Origin: Shewanella psychromarinicola
GTDB taxonomy: Bacteria; Pseudomonadota; Gammaproteobacteria; Enterobacterales; Shewanellaceae
Direction of reading: 5' to 3'
Assembly: GCF_003855155.1 (NCBI RefSeq)
Contig: NZ_CP034073.1
Span: 2,542,001 to 2,606,000 of the forward strand
Length of the DNA stretch: 64,000 nt
Shown here piece by piece: positions 53,901-63,659 of the stretch; the stretch's first letter is position 1; every line of letters begins with the position of its first letter. A program made the translations under genes and the position numbers. The notes below the pieces were generated by a model. That model worked only from the letters and a program-made list of their open reading frames with translations. It made no database searches and had not been told where the DNA came from.

Positions 53901-56369
53901 TCATGCCTTATAAATTCGGACGCGATTTGAATTAACACCGGTCCCTTTTGCAACAGTGCTAGTCATTGTGTGTGAAGTTAGACTATTGAAGTTGCCACCA
54001 ATATCTAAATCACCAACCGGAGTGAATTTAAAACCCTGCCCATATGAAATAACGCCTGGCATTACTCGTTGAGTAACTCTTGCTTCGACTTGTATTTTGC
54101 CAAAAGATGATTCGATGACAATCTGATCGCCATCTTTAAATCCAGAGGCATCAGACGGATTTACCCATGCAGCTCTTCGCATAGCATCTTTAAGCCACTG
54201 AGAATTAGTATACCCAGAGTGTACGTTCGATTTTGCATGGAAATTTACTAATTGGAGAGGATAATTACTCACTAAATCAGAATCTTCATACCCACCAGGG
54301 ACAACCATATACTTAGCTATTGGGTTAATGTAATCAGTACTCCGCCAATAATCTGGTATTTGATTCTTTTCAGCTAGTTCTCTAAGTTTGTGCGAATATA
54401 TATCAATTTTTCCAGATGCAGTATTAAGCAACCCGCCATTAGTGACGTACTCATACATAGCACAATGCCTTATTGCAGAGGACTCAGAATCATCACATGG
54501 ATTAGCAAATTTAAAAATTTGCTTTTCCTGCATTTCTGATAATGTCGAAGGTAATTCAGGGTGAAACATTCTTAATACTTGATACCCATGTTCGAGCACT
54601 TGGGTCGGAGTCATTCCCATGCTGAACTCTGATTCAATGCCTAAAACTTTTGCGATTCCCTCACATATTTCCCATGTTGACTTAGTATCACCAATTCTTG
54701 GAATTCCAGTAGTTGCTATAACAAAAGGCATCGAACCTGACTGTAGATTTGACCAAGGTAAATCAGTCTGCTCATACCATGTCATTTCTGGCAAGACATA
54801 ATCACTGTACATAGCGGTTGAAGACATGTGGTTTTCAATATTTATAATCAGTTCTACATTCGTCTGATCTTTTAATTCTTTTGCTATCTTAAATGTGTCT
54901 CCTTGTTGACCTAGATGATTACCCCCTCGCACCCAAGCACATTTAATATTAGCACCAAGTTTCCCATCTCCACGGCTATCGATCTCATCCGGTGGTAGGA
55001 TAATATCATCCTTAATCACAGTCATATTCTCGCCATCAAGAATTGCACGAGGCCATGCTGCCATTCTTACTTTTGCATTTTTTTCATTAGCTGGCACTGA
55101 CGGCAAAACGAAAAATGCATTAGTCGTTGCAATCTCAGAAAACGCCATATCACCATTAGTTGTACCACGCTTACCTACAGCACCTACCATTAGCGAAAGT
55201 GTACTAATTGCTCGGATATTATCCTCACCATTAAGCTGTCTCTGGATACTCCAACCAGCTATCACAAAGGGGGCTTTTGCTTGGGCTAATCGATTAGCTA
55301 CTTCACGAATAGTTTCGGCTGGAACACCTGTAATTTTAGAGCCCCATTCAGGTGTCTTAGCAATGCCATCTTTAATACCAAGAATATGTGCCTCATAGCA
55401 CTCTTCGTAAGGTACCGCTGGAAGCGTTAACGATGGATTATGAGGATCTGGCATTTCTGGTTCAGCCCAAAAACCGTAGCACTTCTCTTTTAAAAAAGAA
55501 GTATCAACCTGATCAGTGCTTATTAAATGATGAGCCATAGCCTCACAAAGAGCTGCATCCGTTCCTGGTCTGACAAAATAATGACTCTCTTCTCTCCCTA
55601 GCATGGAGTCAGTATACCTAGGGTCAAAGCAGATTACTGGAGTGTCACCTTTCACGTGCTGCCATTCAAAACCGTAACCAGCACCACTAGCTCCAGTCTC
55701 TAAGGGATTAAAGCCAAAAAATAAATATAAATCACTAAATTTTGACTCCACGATAGAAGAATATGGTCTTGTCCCATACATATACGGCATTATTTTTTCA
55801 ACTTGGCTGAAGCTCATCGAGCTGAATAAGCCTGTATATCCTCCCATTACATTCAATAAATTATTAATAGGTGTAGGAGAATGGATAGCACCCAGTGATG
55901 ATCCTGCAAGATTAAAGACAGATCTTGAACCGTAAGTGTCGTATATATTCTTTAGCTTAACTCCAATTTCTGAAAATGCCTGGTCCCAACTAATCTGTTC
56001 AAACTGGCCACTTCCCCTTTCACCAATACGTTTTAGGGGATGTAGAATTCTATCTGGATTATAAATCTTTTGTTTTGCTGAGTGTCCTCGGGCGCAAGGA
56101 CGTTGCTGGCGAATTACAAACCCATCCTCTGAGTCGATAGTAGTTGTTTCTGGTGTAACTTTTGTGATGATGCCATCAACGGTAGTAATAACTAGTGGGC
56201 AAGTTGCTTTGCAATTTACATTACAACTTGACATTGTGGTTACTTCTTCAGGCGCTAACTCTTTGACCTCTTCACTATCTTCTGAAGTTGTATTACAAGC
56301 AGTTATACTGCTGAGAGCTGCGATGCTAGCGCTTACTTTTAGAAAATCACGTCTTTCCATTTTAATCAC
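53901..56369 (-). CDS. dmsA: DMSO-reductase-family molybdopterin catalytic subunit DmsA
   Basis: An 822-residue protein with a Tat signal (ERRDFLKVSA, residues 5-14) followed by a lipobox-like SSITAC at C25. It is thus predicted to be a Tat-exported lipoprotein, as for the surface-exposed Shewanella enzyme. The 4Fe-4S motif is C49, C53, C57 and C92 (RPCARGHS). Molybdopterin-binding domains follow, including GSSLGAIHSPTPINN, DPRYTDSMLGREESHYFVRPGTD and the C-terminal SNVHSGYTNSQWL. The substrate is probably DMSO; a related S- or N-oxide is possible. Confidence 0.93.
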   Translation of the reverse strand: MIKMERRDFLKVSASIAALSSITACNTTSEDSEEVKELAPEEVTTMSSCNVNCKATCPLVITTVDGIITKVTPETTTIDSEDGFVIRQQRPCARGHSAKQKIYNPDRILHPLKRIGERGSGQFEQISWDQAFSEIGVKLKNIYDTYGSRSVFNLAGSSLGAIHSPTPINNLLNVMGGYTGLFSSMSFSQVEKIMPYMYGTRPYSSIVESKFSDLYLFFGFNPLETGASGAGYGFEWQHVKGDTPVICFDPRYTDSMLGREESHYFVRPGTDAALCEAMAHHLISTDQVDTSFLKEKCYGFWAEPEMPDPHNPSLTLPAVPYEECYEAHILGIKDGIAKTPEWGSKITGVPAETIREVANRLAQAKAPFVIAGWSIQRQLNGEDNIRAISTLSLMVGAVGKRGTTNGDMAFSEIATTNAFFVLPSVPANEKNAKVRMAAWPRAILDGENMTVIKDDIILPPDEIDSRGDGKLGANIKCAWVRGGNHLGQQGDTFKIAKELKDQTNVELIINIENHMSSTAMYSDYVLPEMTWYEQTDLPWSNLQSGSMPFVIATTGIPRIGDTKSTWEICEGIAKVLGIESEFSMGMTPTQVLEHGYQVLRMFHPELPSTLSEMQEKQIFKFANPCDDSESSAIRHCAMYEYVTNGGLLNTASGKIDIYSHKLRELAEKNQIPDYWRSTDYINPIAKYMVVPGGYEDSDLVSNYPLQLVNFHAKSNVHSGYTNSQWLKDAMRRAAWVNPSDASGFKDGDQIVIESSFGKIQVEARVTQRVMPGVISYGQGFKFTPVGDLDIGGNFNSLTSHTMTSTVAKGTGVNSNRVRIYKA

Positions 56370-56374
56370 CTTCT

Positions 56375-58354
56375 TTAAAACATGCAGTTAATGCTCATCA
56401 TTAACAGATGTGCGTTGTAGTTATGGTTCTGCTCACCTAATGTTGTGAGCCTTGTTATTTCATCAATGCCAACAAGACCATCATCTGCATCGTAATAACG
56501 CTCATAACGATAGCTAAGCTTCAGTCCTACATCTGCATTTAATGCATAACTGCCATATAACTCTATGCTGTGCCTATAATCGTAGTAGTCACCATAGTCA
56601 CTATCATCAATTGCTGTATTACTCTCTGAATTTGCAAATAAATAGTCAGCTCCAACTGTCAGATCATCCGACCATATCCAGCTAACTCCAGCACCTAAAT
56701 TAATGAACGTATCTTCAACATGTCCCAGCCAATTTGAATAATTATCAAAACTGGAACCTGACATATCCGAGTTAATCCACTGCTGACTTGCAAGAGCATA
56801 TAAATGCAACTTGTTACTTGGATTAATACCTAGAGTAATGTCATATCTATAATCTTCAGCTTCAGAAAGACCTAAATCTGTATTCTGATATTTGTCTCTG
56901 GAATAACTTCCATTAATACCAATGTTCAGCCAATAAAGAGGATTATGGTTAATATTTAACTCCACGCCACTACGCTCACGATCAGCCAAATAATACTTTC
57001 TTAACAGAGGATTTTCTTGGGGAGCCGTTATTCGAGATGAATCATAGAGAGATCCCCCTCTATTTTCATATATCCCTTTAATACTGAATTTCAATTTATC
57101 TATTGCATGAATAGTAATTTTTGACCAAAATTTATTTTCTCGATTTATTTCGCGTTCTAAATAATTTCGTTCAGTTTCTTTAAAATCATAGCCAGAACTT
57201 AGTCTATACTGGCTACTAAATCTGTAACTTGTCTGTAATGAACCACCCGTCCGAGAAATATCAAGTGGTACATTCATCTTAAAAGCACCACTAATATTGT
57301 CCCACTCTAACTGAGCGAAATTATCTACGGAACTCTGATTATCACGGTCACTAAAACTAAATTTACCATTCACTCGCCATCGAGCATTAAGAAGACTACT
57401 AAACCCTATACGAACATCACGGGTATCGACTTGCCCATCCCAATTGACTAGAGGATTTCCAGCCATAGGGATCAGTCTTGAATCTTGGATCATACGCCCA
57501 GCACTGATCGTGCCATTTAGAGCTGTATTCAAAAATACGGACTGCCCACTAAGAGATATGATATGCGCACTATTATCAGGAGTTGCCGCATAAATATCCT
57601 CATTGTAGATTAGTGAAAGATTATCTATATCGTCCCGATAAAAACTACCATTATATTGCAGAGTACTTGACCAGGTATTGCCATTATAAGTAATACCTGC
57701 GTGGACCTCTTCGGTACTGGAACTGATAGGTTCAACAAAATTTACAACACCAATAGCATCGACGAAACTAGCTTCTTTATTACCAGATTGTTTTTCGTAG
57801 CTGTAATCTAAGAAAGCTTTATAGTCCTGATATAAATACTCAAAACCAGCACCAACTTTTTCTCTTTCTTTTATAATCGAAGTGTTAAAAATGCTATTAG
57901 CCGCTTTATCTATAACATTATTGCTAATAAAAAATGGACTTTGAACTTTTCTACCGTAAGTAGTCTGCAAACGGTAATCGATATTAGTTTTAAACTCGTC
58001 AGTTTTGTTTACCTGAAGATGAAAACGACTGCTATCTAAACCTAAATTGTGGGCATTGACTTTAGTATCTAGCCCATCACTACTTCGCAGCCTCATATCA
58101 CCACTCACTGCGCCTACTAAGCCATTACGATCTTTCCCAAACTCATTACCGCTGTATGCATCATCACTGTTAATTAAACCCAAACCTATTGAGACTTGCC
58201 CATTCAAAGAAGGATGCTCAATACAACGATTACATTGGTATTTATTAGTATCGACTTGAGTAGTATTAGCATTGTCAATACCAAAGTCAGCAGCTAGTAG
58301 TGGATCAGAAATTACTATTAACATCGTAGTAATAATATTTAATTTAAAATACAT
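56375..58354 (-). CDS. dmsF: MtrB/PioB-family outer-membrane beta-barrel, DmsF
   Basis: From ATG 58354 (GAGGT upstream; the open frame extends to a TTG at 58375) the product is 659 residues. A signal peptide (YFKLNIITTMLIVISDPLLA) precedes the MtrB-type N-terminal CxxC (YQCNRC, C41 and C44). The long beta-strand-rich part ends with aromatic MMSINCMF. It forms the sheath through which the decaheme cytochrome passes electrons across the outer membrane. It lies between dmsE (17-bp gap) and dmsA (5-bp gap). Confidence 0.92.
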   Translation of the reverse strand: MYFKLNIITTMLIVISDPLLAADFGIDNANTTQVDTNKYQCNRCIEHPSLNGQVSIGLGLINSDDAYSGNEFGKDRNGLVGAVSGDMRLRSSDGLDTKVNAHNLGLDSSRFHLQVNKTDEFKTNIDYRLQTTYGRKVQSPFFISNNVIDKAANSIFNTSIIKEREKVGAGFEYLYQDYKAFLDYSYEKQSGNKEASFVDAIGVVNFVEPISSSTEEVHAGITYNGNTWSSTLQYNGSFYRDDIDNLSLIYNEDIYAATPDNSAHIISLSGQSVFLNTALNGTISAGRMIQDSRLIPMAGNPLVNWDGQVDTRDVRIGFSSLLNARWRVNGKFSFSDRDNQSSVDNFAQLEWDNISGAFKMNVPLDISRTGGSLQTSYRFSSQYRLSSGYDFKETERNYLEREINRENKFWSKITIHAIDKLKFSIKGIYENRGGSLYDSSRITAPQENPLLRKYYLADRERSGVELNINHNPLYWLNIGINGSYSRDKYQNTDLGLSEAEDYRYDITLGINPSNKLHLYALASQQWINSDMSGSSFDNYSNWLGHVEDTFINLGAGVSWIWSDDLTVGADYLFANSESNTAIDDSDYGDYYDYRHSIELYGSYALNADVGLKLSYRYERYYDADDGLVGIDEITRLTTLGEQNHNYNAHLLMMSINCMF

Positions 58355-58371
58355 ATGACTTACCTCAACTA

Positions 58372-59310
58372 TCAATGACTAAAATTGCTACCTGCAGGAT
58401 GATTAGAACCATGAATCTGGCTATGACAATTGAGACAACTTCTGCCACTGCCAAATGCATCTATACCAGGTTTATTAGTGATTCGACTCGCATGCCCATC
58501 ATCCATGTGGCACTGTTGACATAATAGCGGAGCTCTTTGTTTTAAAAGGTTATCATTAACGCTGCCATGTGGGTTGTGGCAACTAGTACAATCTTCAGTC
58601 ACAGGTGCATGTTCCCACAGAAATGGGCCACGTTTATCCGCATGGCAGCTGTAACATGTAGTGTTTATACTTGTTGTGTTTAAAGATTTTTCGTTATTAG
58701 AACCGTGAGGATCATGACAATCAATGCAACTCATATCTCCCCACTTTAATGGATGAGAAGAACGCATATTCATATCCGCTTTTTCCTGCAGATGACAGCT
58801 ACTACATAAATCATTAGTACCTTCGAGGCTTAAAGCTGGATCGCTAGATGTGTGGATTTCATGGCAAGAAACACAGGTGACTTGTTCCAAATTATGCATA
58901 CTGCTATGCCAGCCGTTCCCCTTATCACTTTCATGACAACCTAGACAAATACTATTTTGGCTATCAGAAGAAAGTTTACTCTCGGACCCGAAACTAATCA
59001 TAGGCTCTTTCCCCCCCCGATTATGCTTGCCAAGAGGGCCGTGACACGACTCGCATTGCAACCCCGCCATAGGAGATCTACTGTTATCCAATAATCCATG
59101 CGTAGAACTAAAGATTGCCATCACTTTTGTATCTTTTTTATGACACATTAAGCATGAATCGGCCCCCTTTGATGAATACTTTCCTTCAACAAACTTGGTC
59201 TTTAATTGTGATTCTAACTGCTCAGCACTCAATTCATTCCATGGTGAAGCATGCACAATTGGAATTACGAAAAGGGTAAAAATCATTATAAATCTAAAAA
59301 GTATTTTCAT
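58372..59310 (-). CDS. dmsE: Decaheme c-type cytochrome DmsE (MtrA-like)
   Basis: A 312-residue periplasmic protein with a signal peptide (residues 1-21, ending VHASPW) and exactly ten CxxCH motifs: CLMCH, CESCH, CLGCH, CVSCH, CSSCH, CIDCH, CYSCH, CTSCH, CQQCH and CLNCH. This matches the MtrA/DmsE family in length and heme count. It would bring electrons from the inner-membrane quinol oxidase to the outer-membrane DmsF-DmsAB complex. A run of eight identical bases (59011-59018) lies in the RGGKE codons. Confidence 0.95.
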   Translation of the reverse strand: MKILFRFIMIFTLFVIPIVHASPWNELSAEQLESQLKTKFVEGKYSSKGADSCLMCHKKDTKVMAIFSSTHGLLDNSRSPMAGLQCESCHGPLGKHNRGGKEPMISFGSESKLSSDSQNSICLGCHESDKGNGWHSSMHNLEQVTCVSCHEIHTSSDPALSLEGTNDLCSSCHLQEKADMNMRSSHPLKWGDMSCIDCHDPHGSNNEKSLNTTSINTTCYSCHADKRGPFLWEHAPVTEDCTSCHNPHGSVNDNLLKQRAPLLCQQCHMDDGHASRITNKPGIDAFGSGRSCLNCHSQIHGSNHPAGSNFSH

Positions 59311-59850
59311 AACTTAGTCCGGCATATTTACTTTGATGAGCATATGTTACTAAGTTATGAAATTGTGTCACGCAACTAGTTTACAATTGTTATGCGAAAC
59401 TTCACGAAATTAGTATTATAATATTGAGTAGTTTACTGAGAGTTAAGGTGGATATGAAATGTAATCAATATTGTTCTATTTAGGTTTCAATAAATGTAAT
59501 AATGGCTACGTAAATCAATAATAACTTTGTTAGTATTTTTGATTTAATATTGTACTAAGATTAATAAAGTGTTTTTACTATCGAAAAGTGGGAGAGAGGA
59601 GATGTTTAAAGTAATATTTTAGTAGTGTATCAGCTATCGATTTTATTTTATTTTGATAGTGTATAAGACTAGCTCTATAATTTGAATAGGGCAATAATTT
59701 AATAATTATACAAATAATATAATAGATATTACGCATGATGCTAAGCCTACTTTTGAAAATAGATCAATAATATAACACCATACGATTACAAAGTTTTCAG
59801 TTATAACATTATTGGAGACTACCTAATTACATTATAATTTTGTAAAAATC
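59311..59850. other. AT-rich intergenic region, presumed dms promoter
   Basis: The 540 bp between the divergent-facing dmsE start and the 3' end of the P460-like gene holds no recognisable gene. The dms operon promoter must lie near 59311-59450. TTTGATGAGCATATG at about 59332 is half of an FNR-type site. No full CRP or FNR core was found. Confidence 0.4.
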
Positions 59851-60438
59851 CTACATGTCAACTCCACCGCCCATCAAAACATTTAACTCTGCTAAAGCGG
59901 CAGATTCCTCAGTTGTTAGTGTTTCCATTTTTGTGCAACGAGGGTCAACTTTCTGTATAGCCCTAGTCATAACATGTGTTAAAGGTAGTGGGTCACATCC
60001 ATGCCCTGTTTCACAAACAAAATCCCATTGAGGGTCTGCTTTGATATGGCATGCAAAACAGTTCCCTCCAAATTTATTTTTAACATCTACAAAGCCTCTG
60101 GTTAAGATTTTTGATCCTTTTGAAGAGACATCAAGTTCAAAGAACTCCCAGTCATTAGTTACTGGGCTAAACCCTTTATCACGCTTAACCATGACTTCAG
60201 TTGGGACTAACTGTATAATACTACCTACAGGATACATTTCTCCCAAAGGGTTATTTGCCGCTTTAACAGTTAATTGTAATTCTTCTGCCCCTATAATATT
60301 ATCGACATAAAAGTGTCTAATAGGCACCATATCCCTAATACAGCGGAAGTCAGGAATAACAGTCGAAATATCTCCTGCAAGTGCTTGACTACATGTTAAT
60401 AGCATAATACATAGGATAGAGGCGTTTACCAATCTCAT
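59851..60438 (-). CDS. Periplasmic monoheme protein, cytochrome P460-like
   Basis: A 195-residue protein with a signal peptide ending SQALAGD (about residue 21) and a single heme motif, CFACH, near residue 130. The surrounding pattern (WEFFELDVSSKGSKILTRG, then NCFACHIKADPQWDFVC) recalls cytochrome P460 and c'-beta domains. Two more cysteines (VCETGHGC) follow. No cross-linking lysine can be assigned. The context upstream of the dms operon and divergent from a CcsA-like gene suggests a redox or cytochrome-assembly link. The family call is moderate. Confidence 0.6.
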   Translation of the reverse strand: MRLVNASILCIMLLTCSQALAGDISTVIPDFRCIRDMVPIRHFYVDNIIGAEELQLTVKAANNPLGEMYPVGSIIQLVPTEVMVKRDKGFSPVTNDWEFFELDVSSKGSKILTRGFVDVKNKFGGNCFACHIKADPQWDFVCETGHGCDPLPLTHVMTRAIQKVDPRCTKMETLTTEESAALAELNVLMGGGVDM

Positions 60439-60843
60439 TTTTCATAGCTCCACGTCATTGTCAGATATTAATCTAGGTTTCTTGCTGACATTGAATTATT
60501 AAGAAGTACATTATTTATAAAAATCCCATAGCTGGAACATATTTATGACATTAAGATTAGATTCTATAATTCATTATGTAAACATGATAATTAATTAATT
60601 TAGTAAAGTTAGAACTGTAACGTAAGAAATGTAAACTTGTTTCATTTCTATGGCCAGAAAAAGTGGTATTATTTAGTTCACGATACAAAGATAGTTGCTA
60701 TAAACTATATTTTTAACCAGTAGTTAACTATTGAGTTTGTGATTTTGGCATTGTAACTTATTAATGTTACGTGCTTTTTATTGGCATGCATGTGTCTTAT
60801 TTTGTATATAAAAATCACTATAAACTTAAAAGGGTTATATTCG
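60439..60843. other. Divergent intergenic region
   Basis: This AT-rich stretch between the P460-like gene and the CcsA-like gene must carry promoters for both. A small stem (AGAAATG / CATTTCT around 60627-60651) is visible. No known regulator site was recognised. Confidence 0.35.
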
Positions 60844-61632
60844 ATGGTATTTTTTTGTTATTTTGCAATTTTCTTTTACTGCCTTGCGTTTATATTAGTA
60901 TCTGTTCGACTAATGCATCCCAATGGCCCCAACCGTTTAGCTGTGAGTATTTCAGCTGCAATTGCGGTCATATTACATGCATGTATCTTAGGTCACGTTA
61001 TATTTACAGCGGATGGGCAAAATTTCAGCCTTACCAATGTTATTTCTTTGGTCATGTGGATAATAACATTCATTTTTACCATACTTATATTTAGACTAAG
61101 ACTCATGATGGTTGTGCCAGTAGTTTATGCTTGCTCAGTAATGTCTGTCGTATTGCTTTGTTTAGTCCCGCCAGCCTACATTACACACTTTGATTTACAT
61201 CCTAAGATCTTTGCTCACGTAATTATGTCACTGATGAGCTACAGCACATTATTGATCGCTGCACTATATGCAATTCAATTATCAGCTATTCAGAATAAAC
61301 TTAAAAATAAAGAATTTATTCGAAGCACTATCACTCCACCACTATTAACCGTGGAAAAAAAGCTTTATCACTTAGTGATTACCGGATTTATGCTACTTAG
61401 CATAGCTATTGCAACTGGATTTATATTTTTAGAAAATAATTTTTCTAATGGTACTGGTCATAAAGCAGTTTTATCTATTATTGCTTGGCTTGTTTATGCT
61501 GCAATGTTATTACAGCATAAGACTATTGGTTGTAAAATACGTACAGAGTTGATTTATACTTTAACCGGTGCTTTAATATTAACTATTGCCTATTTTGGTG
61601 CACGCACAGTTAAAGAACTAATTATAGGTTAA
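60844..61632 (+). CDS. CcsA/YpjD-like cytochrome c assembly membrane protein
   Basis: From ATG 60844 (AAGGG 11 nt upstream; an earlier in-frame start at 60781 is less likely) the product is 262 residues with about eight membrane helices. The plan is that of YpjD-type CcsA/CcmC homologues: a helix pair, then conserved histidines (LHACILGHV; DLHPKIFAHVIMSLMSYS; GTGHKAVLSIIAWLVYA) that could bind heme. In homologues the domain handles heme for cytochrome c maturation. The tryptophan-rich WxWD motif is not clear here. Placing it beside a cytochrome cluster fits a heme-delivery role. Confidence 0.7.
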   Translation: MVFFCYFAIFFYCLAFILVSVRLMHPNGPNRLAVSISAAIAVILHACILGHVIFTADGQNFSLTNVISLVMWIITFIFTILIFRLRLMMVVPVVYACSVMSVVLLCLVPPAYITHFDLHPKIFAHVIMSLMSYSTLLIAALYAIQLSAIQNKLKNKEFIRSTITPPLLTVEKKLYHLVITGFMLLSIAIATGFIFLENNFSNGTGHKAVLSIIAWLVYAAMLLQHKTIGCKIRTELIYTLTGALILTIAYFGARTVKELIIG

Positions 61633-62340
61633 TTCAACAATGTATTGTATCTCCGCAGGATAAATAACTTCGAACGTTGGGTTTCTTCTTATATTTTTGT
61701 TCTGGCAGTGCTATGCCGCAGTTTGTAGTGGCACACTGAATTTGGCCATTTAGTAAGAAGTATAGACTTTACTTATAACAATTTAGGATCTCTGTAAATT
61801 CATAGCAATTAAATGATACTGGTTCTGACTTCAGTTATATTAAAGCGCTTTCTCTGCTGATACGACGAGTGAAGGATTAAAGACTGATAGATATTTGACT
61901 GTTTATGCATAATTAGCTGCATAAGCTGAATTATACACGAGTTTGTCATGCGCAAAGCACGTAGTTTAAGCTATAAAACTCACTGAAAATGCACTTTAAT
62001 AACTATTAAAGAGCACTTTTAGAGCAGAAGCGATAAGATTGTACATAATCATGATGAACTCTATCAATATCAGTTTAAGCTGCTGATGGTAAATAAAAAG
62101 TGTTTATAAGTCTCAGGCCTTCCCACATATATATATTAGAATGACTCTAAAATCGTGGCTAATTTAACTTGACCACTACAATGACAGCTGCAACTGTCAG
62201 AAATAGCATATTAAAAAAAAAGGATGAGTTATTTTATTCGTTTGGCGTGGATCATCGATGTGATTAAAGTGCTCGGAGAAGCCAGAAAGACTCATGTAAT
62301 AATCTATAAAAAAGAGTATAAGATCACAACAGTATTAACG
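61633..62340. other. Intergenic region containing an inverted-repeat-bounded segment
   Basis: No coding sequence was recognised. A 457-bp segment (61724-62180) is bounded by TGTAGTGG and CCACTACA. Its left end continues GCACACTGAATTTGGCC, close to a sequence at 13661. It may be a MITE or a decayed IS. Beyond it, the sequence up to the IS50-like end at 62341 shows nothing. Confidence 0.4.
61724..62180. repeat. Possible MITE or IS remnant with 8-bp inverted ends
   Basis: TGTAGTGG (61724-61731) and CCACTACA (62173-62180) are exact complements. The interior has no long frame. The left 25 bp are nearly repeated at 13661-13684, where a GACCACTACA end also follows at 13697-13706, giving a much shorter version. 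Confidence 0.45.
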
Positions 62341-63612
62341 CTGACTCTTCTACACAAGTATAAAAAATATTGAACTTCTGGGGTGAACTGTGATCAGATC
62401 AAGTAACTTCAATTACTTAGATAAAAGCCATGTCAATATTCAACCCTGAACAATGGGCCAAAGATCATTTCCAACATGCCAATTTAGGCGACCCGCGAAG
62501 AACAGAACGATTGGTCGACATTTCAGCCGCTATGGCAAGTCATAGTGGTAAATCGATGGCTGTGTCCTGCAAGGGAGATGACGCCGCGCTTGAAGGGGCT
62601 TATCGGTTCATTCGCAATGATAATGTGTCGGCTGATGTGATGCGAGCGGCAGGGTTTGCCCATACCGCATTGCTAGCCAAAGAGACCCCAGAAATCTTGG
62701 CACTTGAGGATACAACGTCCCTGAGTTATAAGCACCAAGTGGCAGAAAGCCTAGGAAAACTGGGCAAAAAAACAGATAAATCACGTGGGTGGTGGGTGCA
62801 CTCCACCTTATTACTCGATAGCAAGACCACCCGTACGTTAGGGCTCATTCATCAAGATTGGTGGTGCCGTCCTGACGATATCAGTGATGCTGATGAAAAA
62901 GAGAGTGGTAAATGGCCCGATGCCTCCTATTTCTGCCGTCAACGCTTAGGCGATACCATGGCGAACGTCATTTCAGTCTGTGATCGAGAAGCCGATATTT
63001 TAAATTATATAGTAGATAAACAATCACATAGAGAAAGGTTCGTGGTGAGGGCTAAACATCCACGTAAAATAGAAGAGTCTGAATTAACGCTATTTGACTA
63101 CCTAGATACACAGGCTGTCATAGGGGGTTACTCGTTAGATATTCCCCAAAAAGGATTGAAAAAACCCAATGGCCAGCGAGTAAATCGCCCTAGCAGGCAA
63201 GCGCAATTATCGGTCAAGGTTGCGAGCATCACACTTAAAGGCAAAGTCACCACACAAAGCATTAATGTGGTGTTGGCCCAAGAAACTAATACCGCAGCAG
63301 AGAGTGAGCCATTACGCTGGGTATTGTTAACCACTGAGCCGGTTGACACCTTGGCTAACACCCTAAAAATCATCAATATCTACGCCGCAAGATGGCGGGT
63401 GGAAGATTTCCATAAAGCGTGGAAAACGGGTGCTGGAGCGGAAAGGCAGCGGATGACTGAGGCAGATAATTTAGAACGAGCCGTATCAATCTTGGCCTTT
63501 GTAGGGGTAAGATTACTGCAACTAAGGGAAGCATTAACGTTACCTTTTTATCTGCGTAAACAAGGACTTCAAGAAGAGGCTACTGCGGTTGAAAGTGAGT
63601 CATGTGGTGCAG
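62341..63612 (+). mobile_element. IS50-like element truncated by an IS3 element
   Basis: The left end and leader are nearly identical to those of the intact copy at 48316: CTGACTCTTCTACACAAGT, then a GATC pair at 62392-62400. About 270 bp of the right side, including the inside end, are missing where IS3-type sequence starts at 63613. Confidence 0.9.
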
Positions 63613-63659
63613 TGCCCCCTGTGTCAGGATTGTTGTCATCCCTTAAAATCATCCAATAA
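62430..63659 (+). pseudogene. IS50/Tn5-type transposase, C-terminally truncated
   Basis: The 409-residue frame follows Tn5 transposase through all three catalytic regions (ALEDTTSLSYKHQ, SVCDREADIL, AARWRVEDFHKAWKTG). It then leaves the family after TAVESESCGAV and ends in IS3-derived codons (PPVSGLLSSLKIIQ). The lost C-terminus contains the dimerisation region, so it should not transpose by itself. It could act as a dominant-negative partner. Confidence 0.85.

Noticed and set aside
53888..53953. Upstream extension of dmsB into dmsA
   Set aside because: The frame is open, but the ATG at 53887 has a strong GGAGG at proper distance and begins with the conserved MADSFQLGF-type N-terminus.
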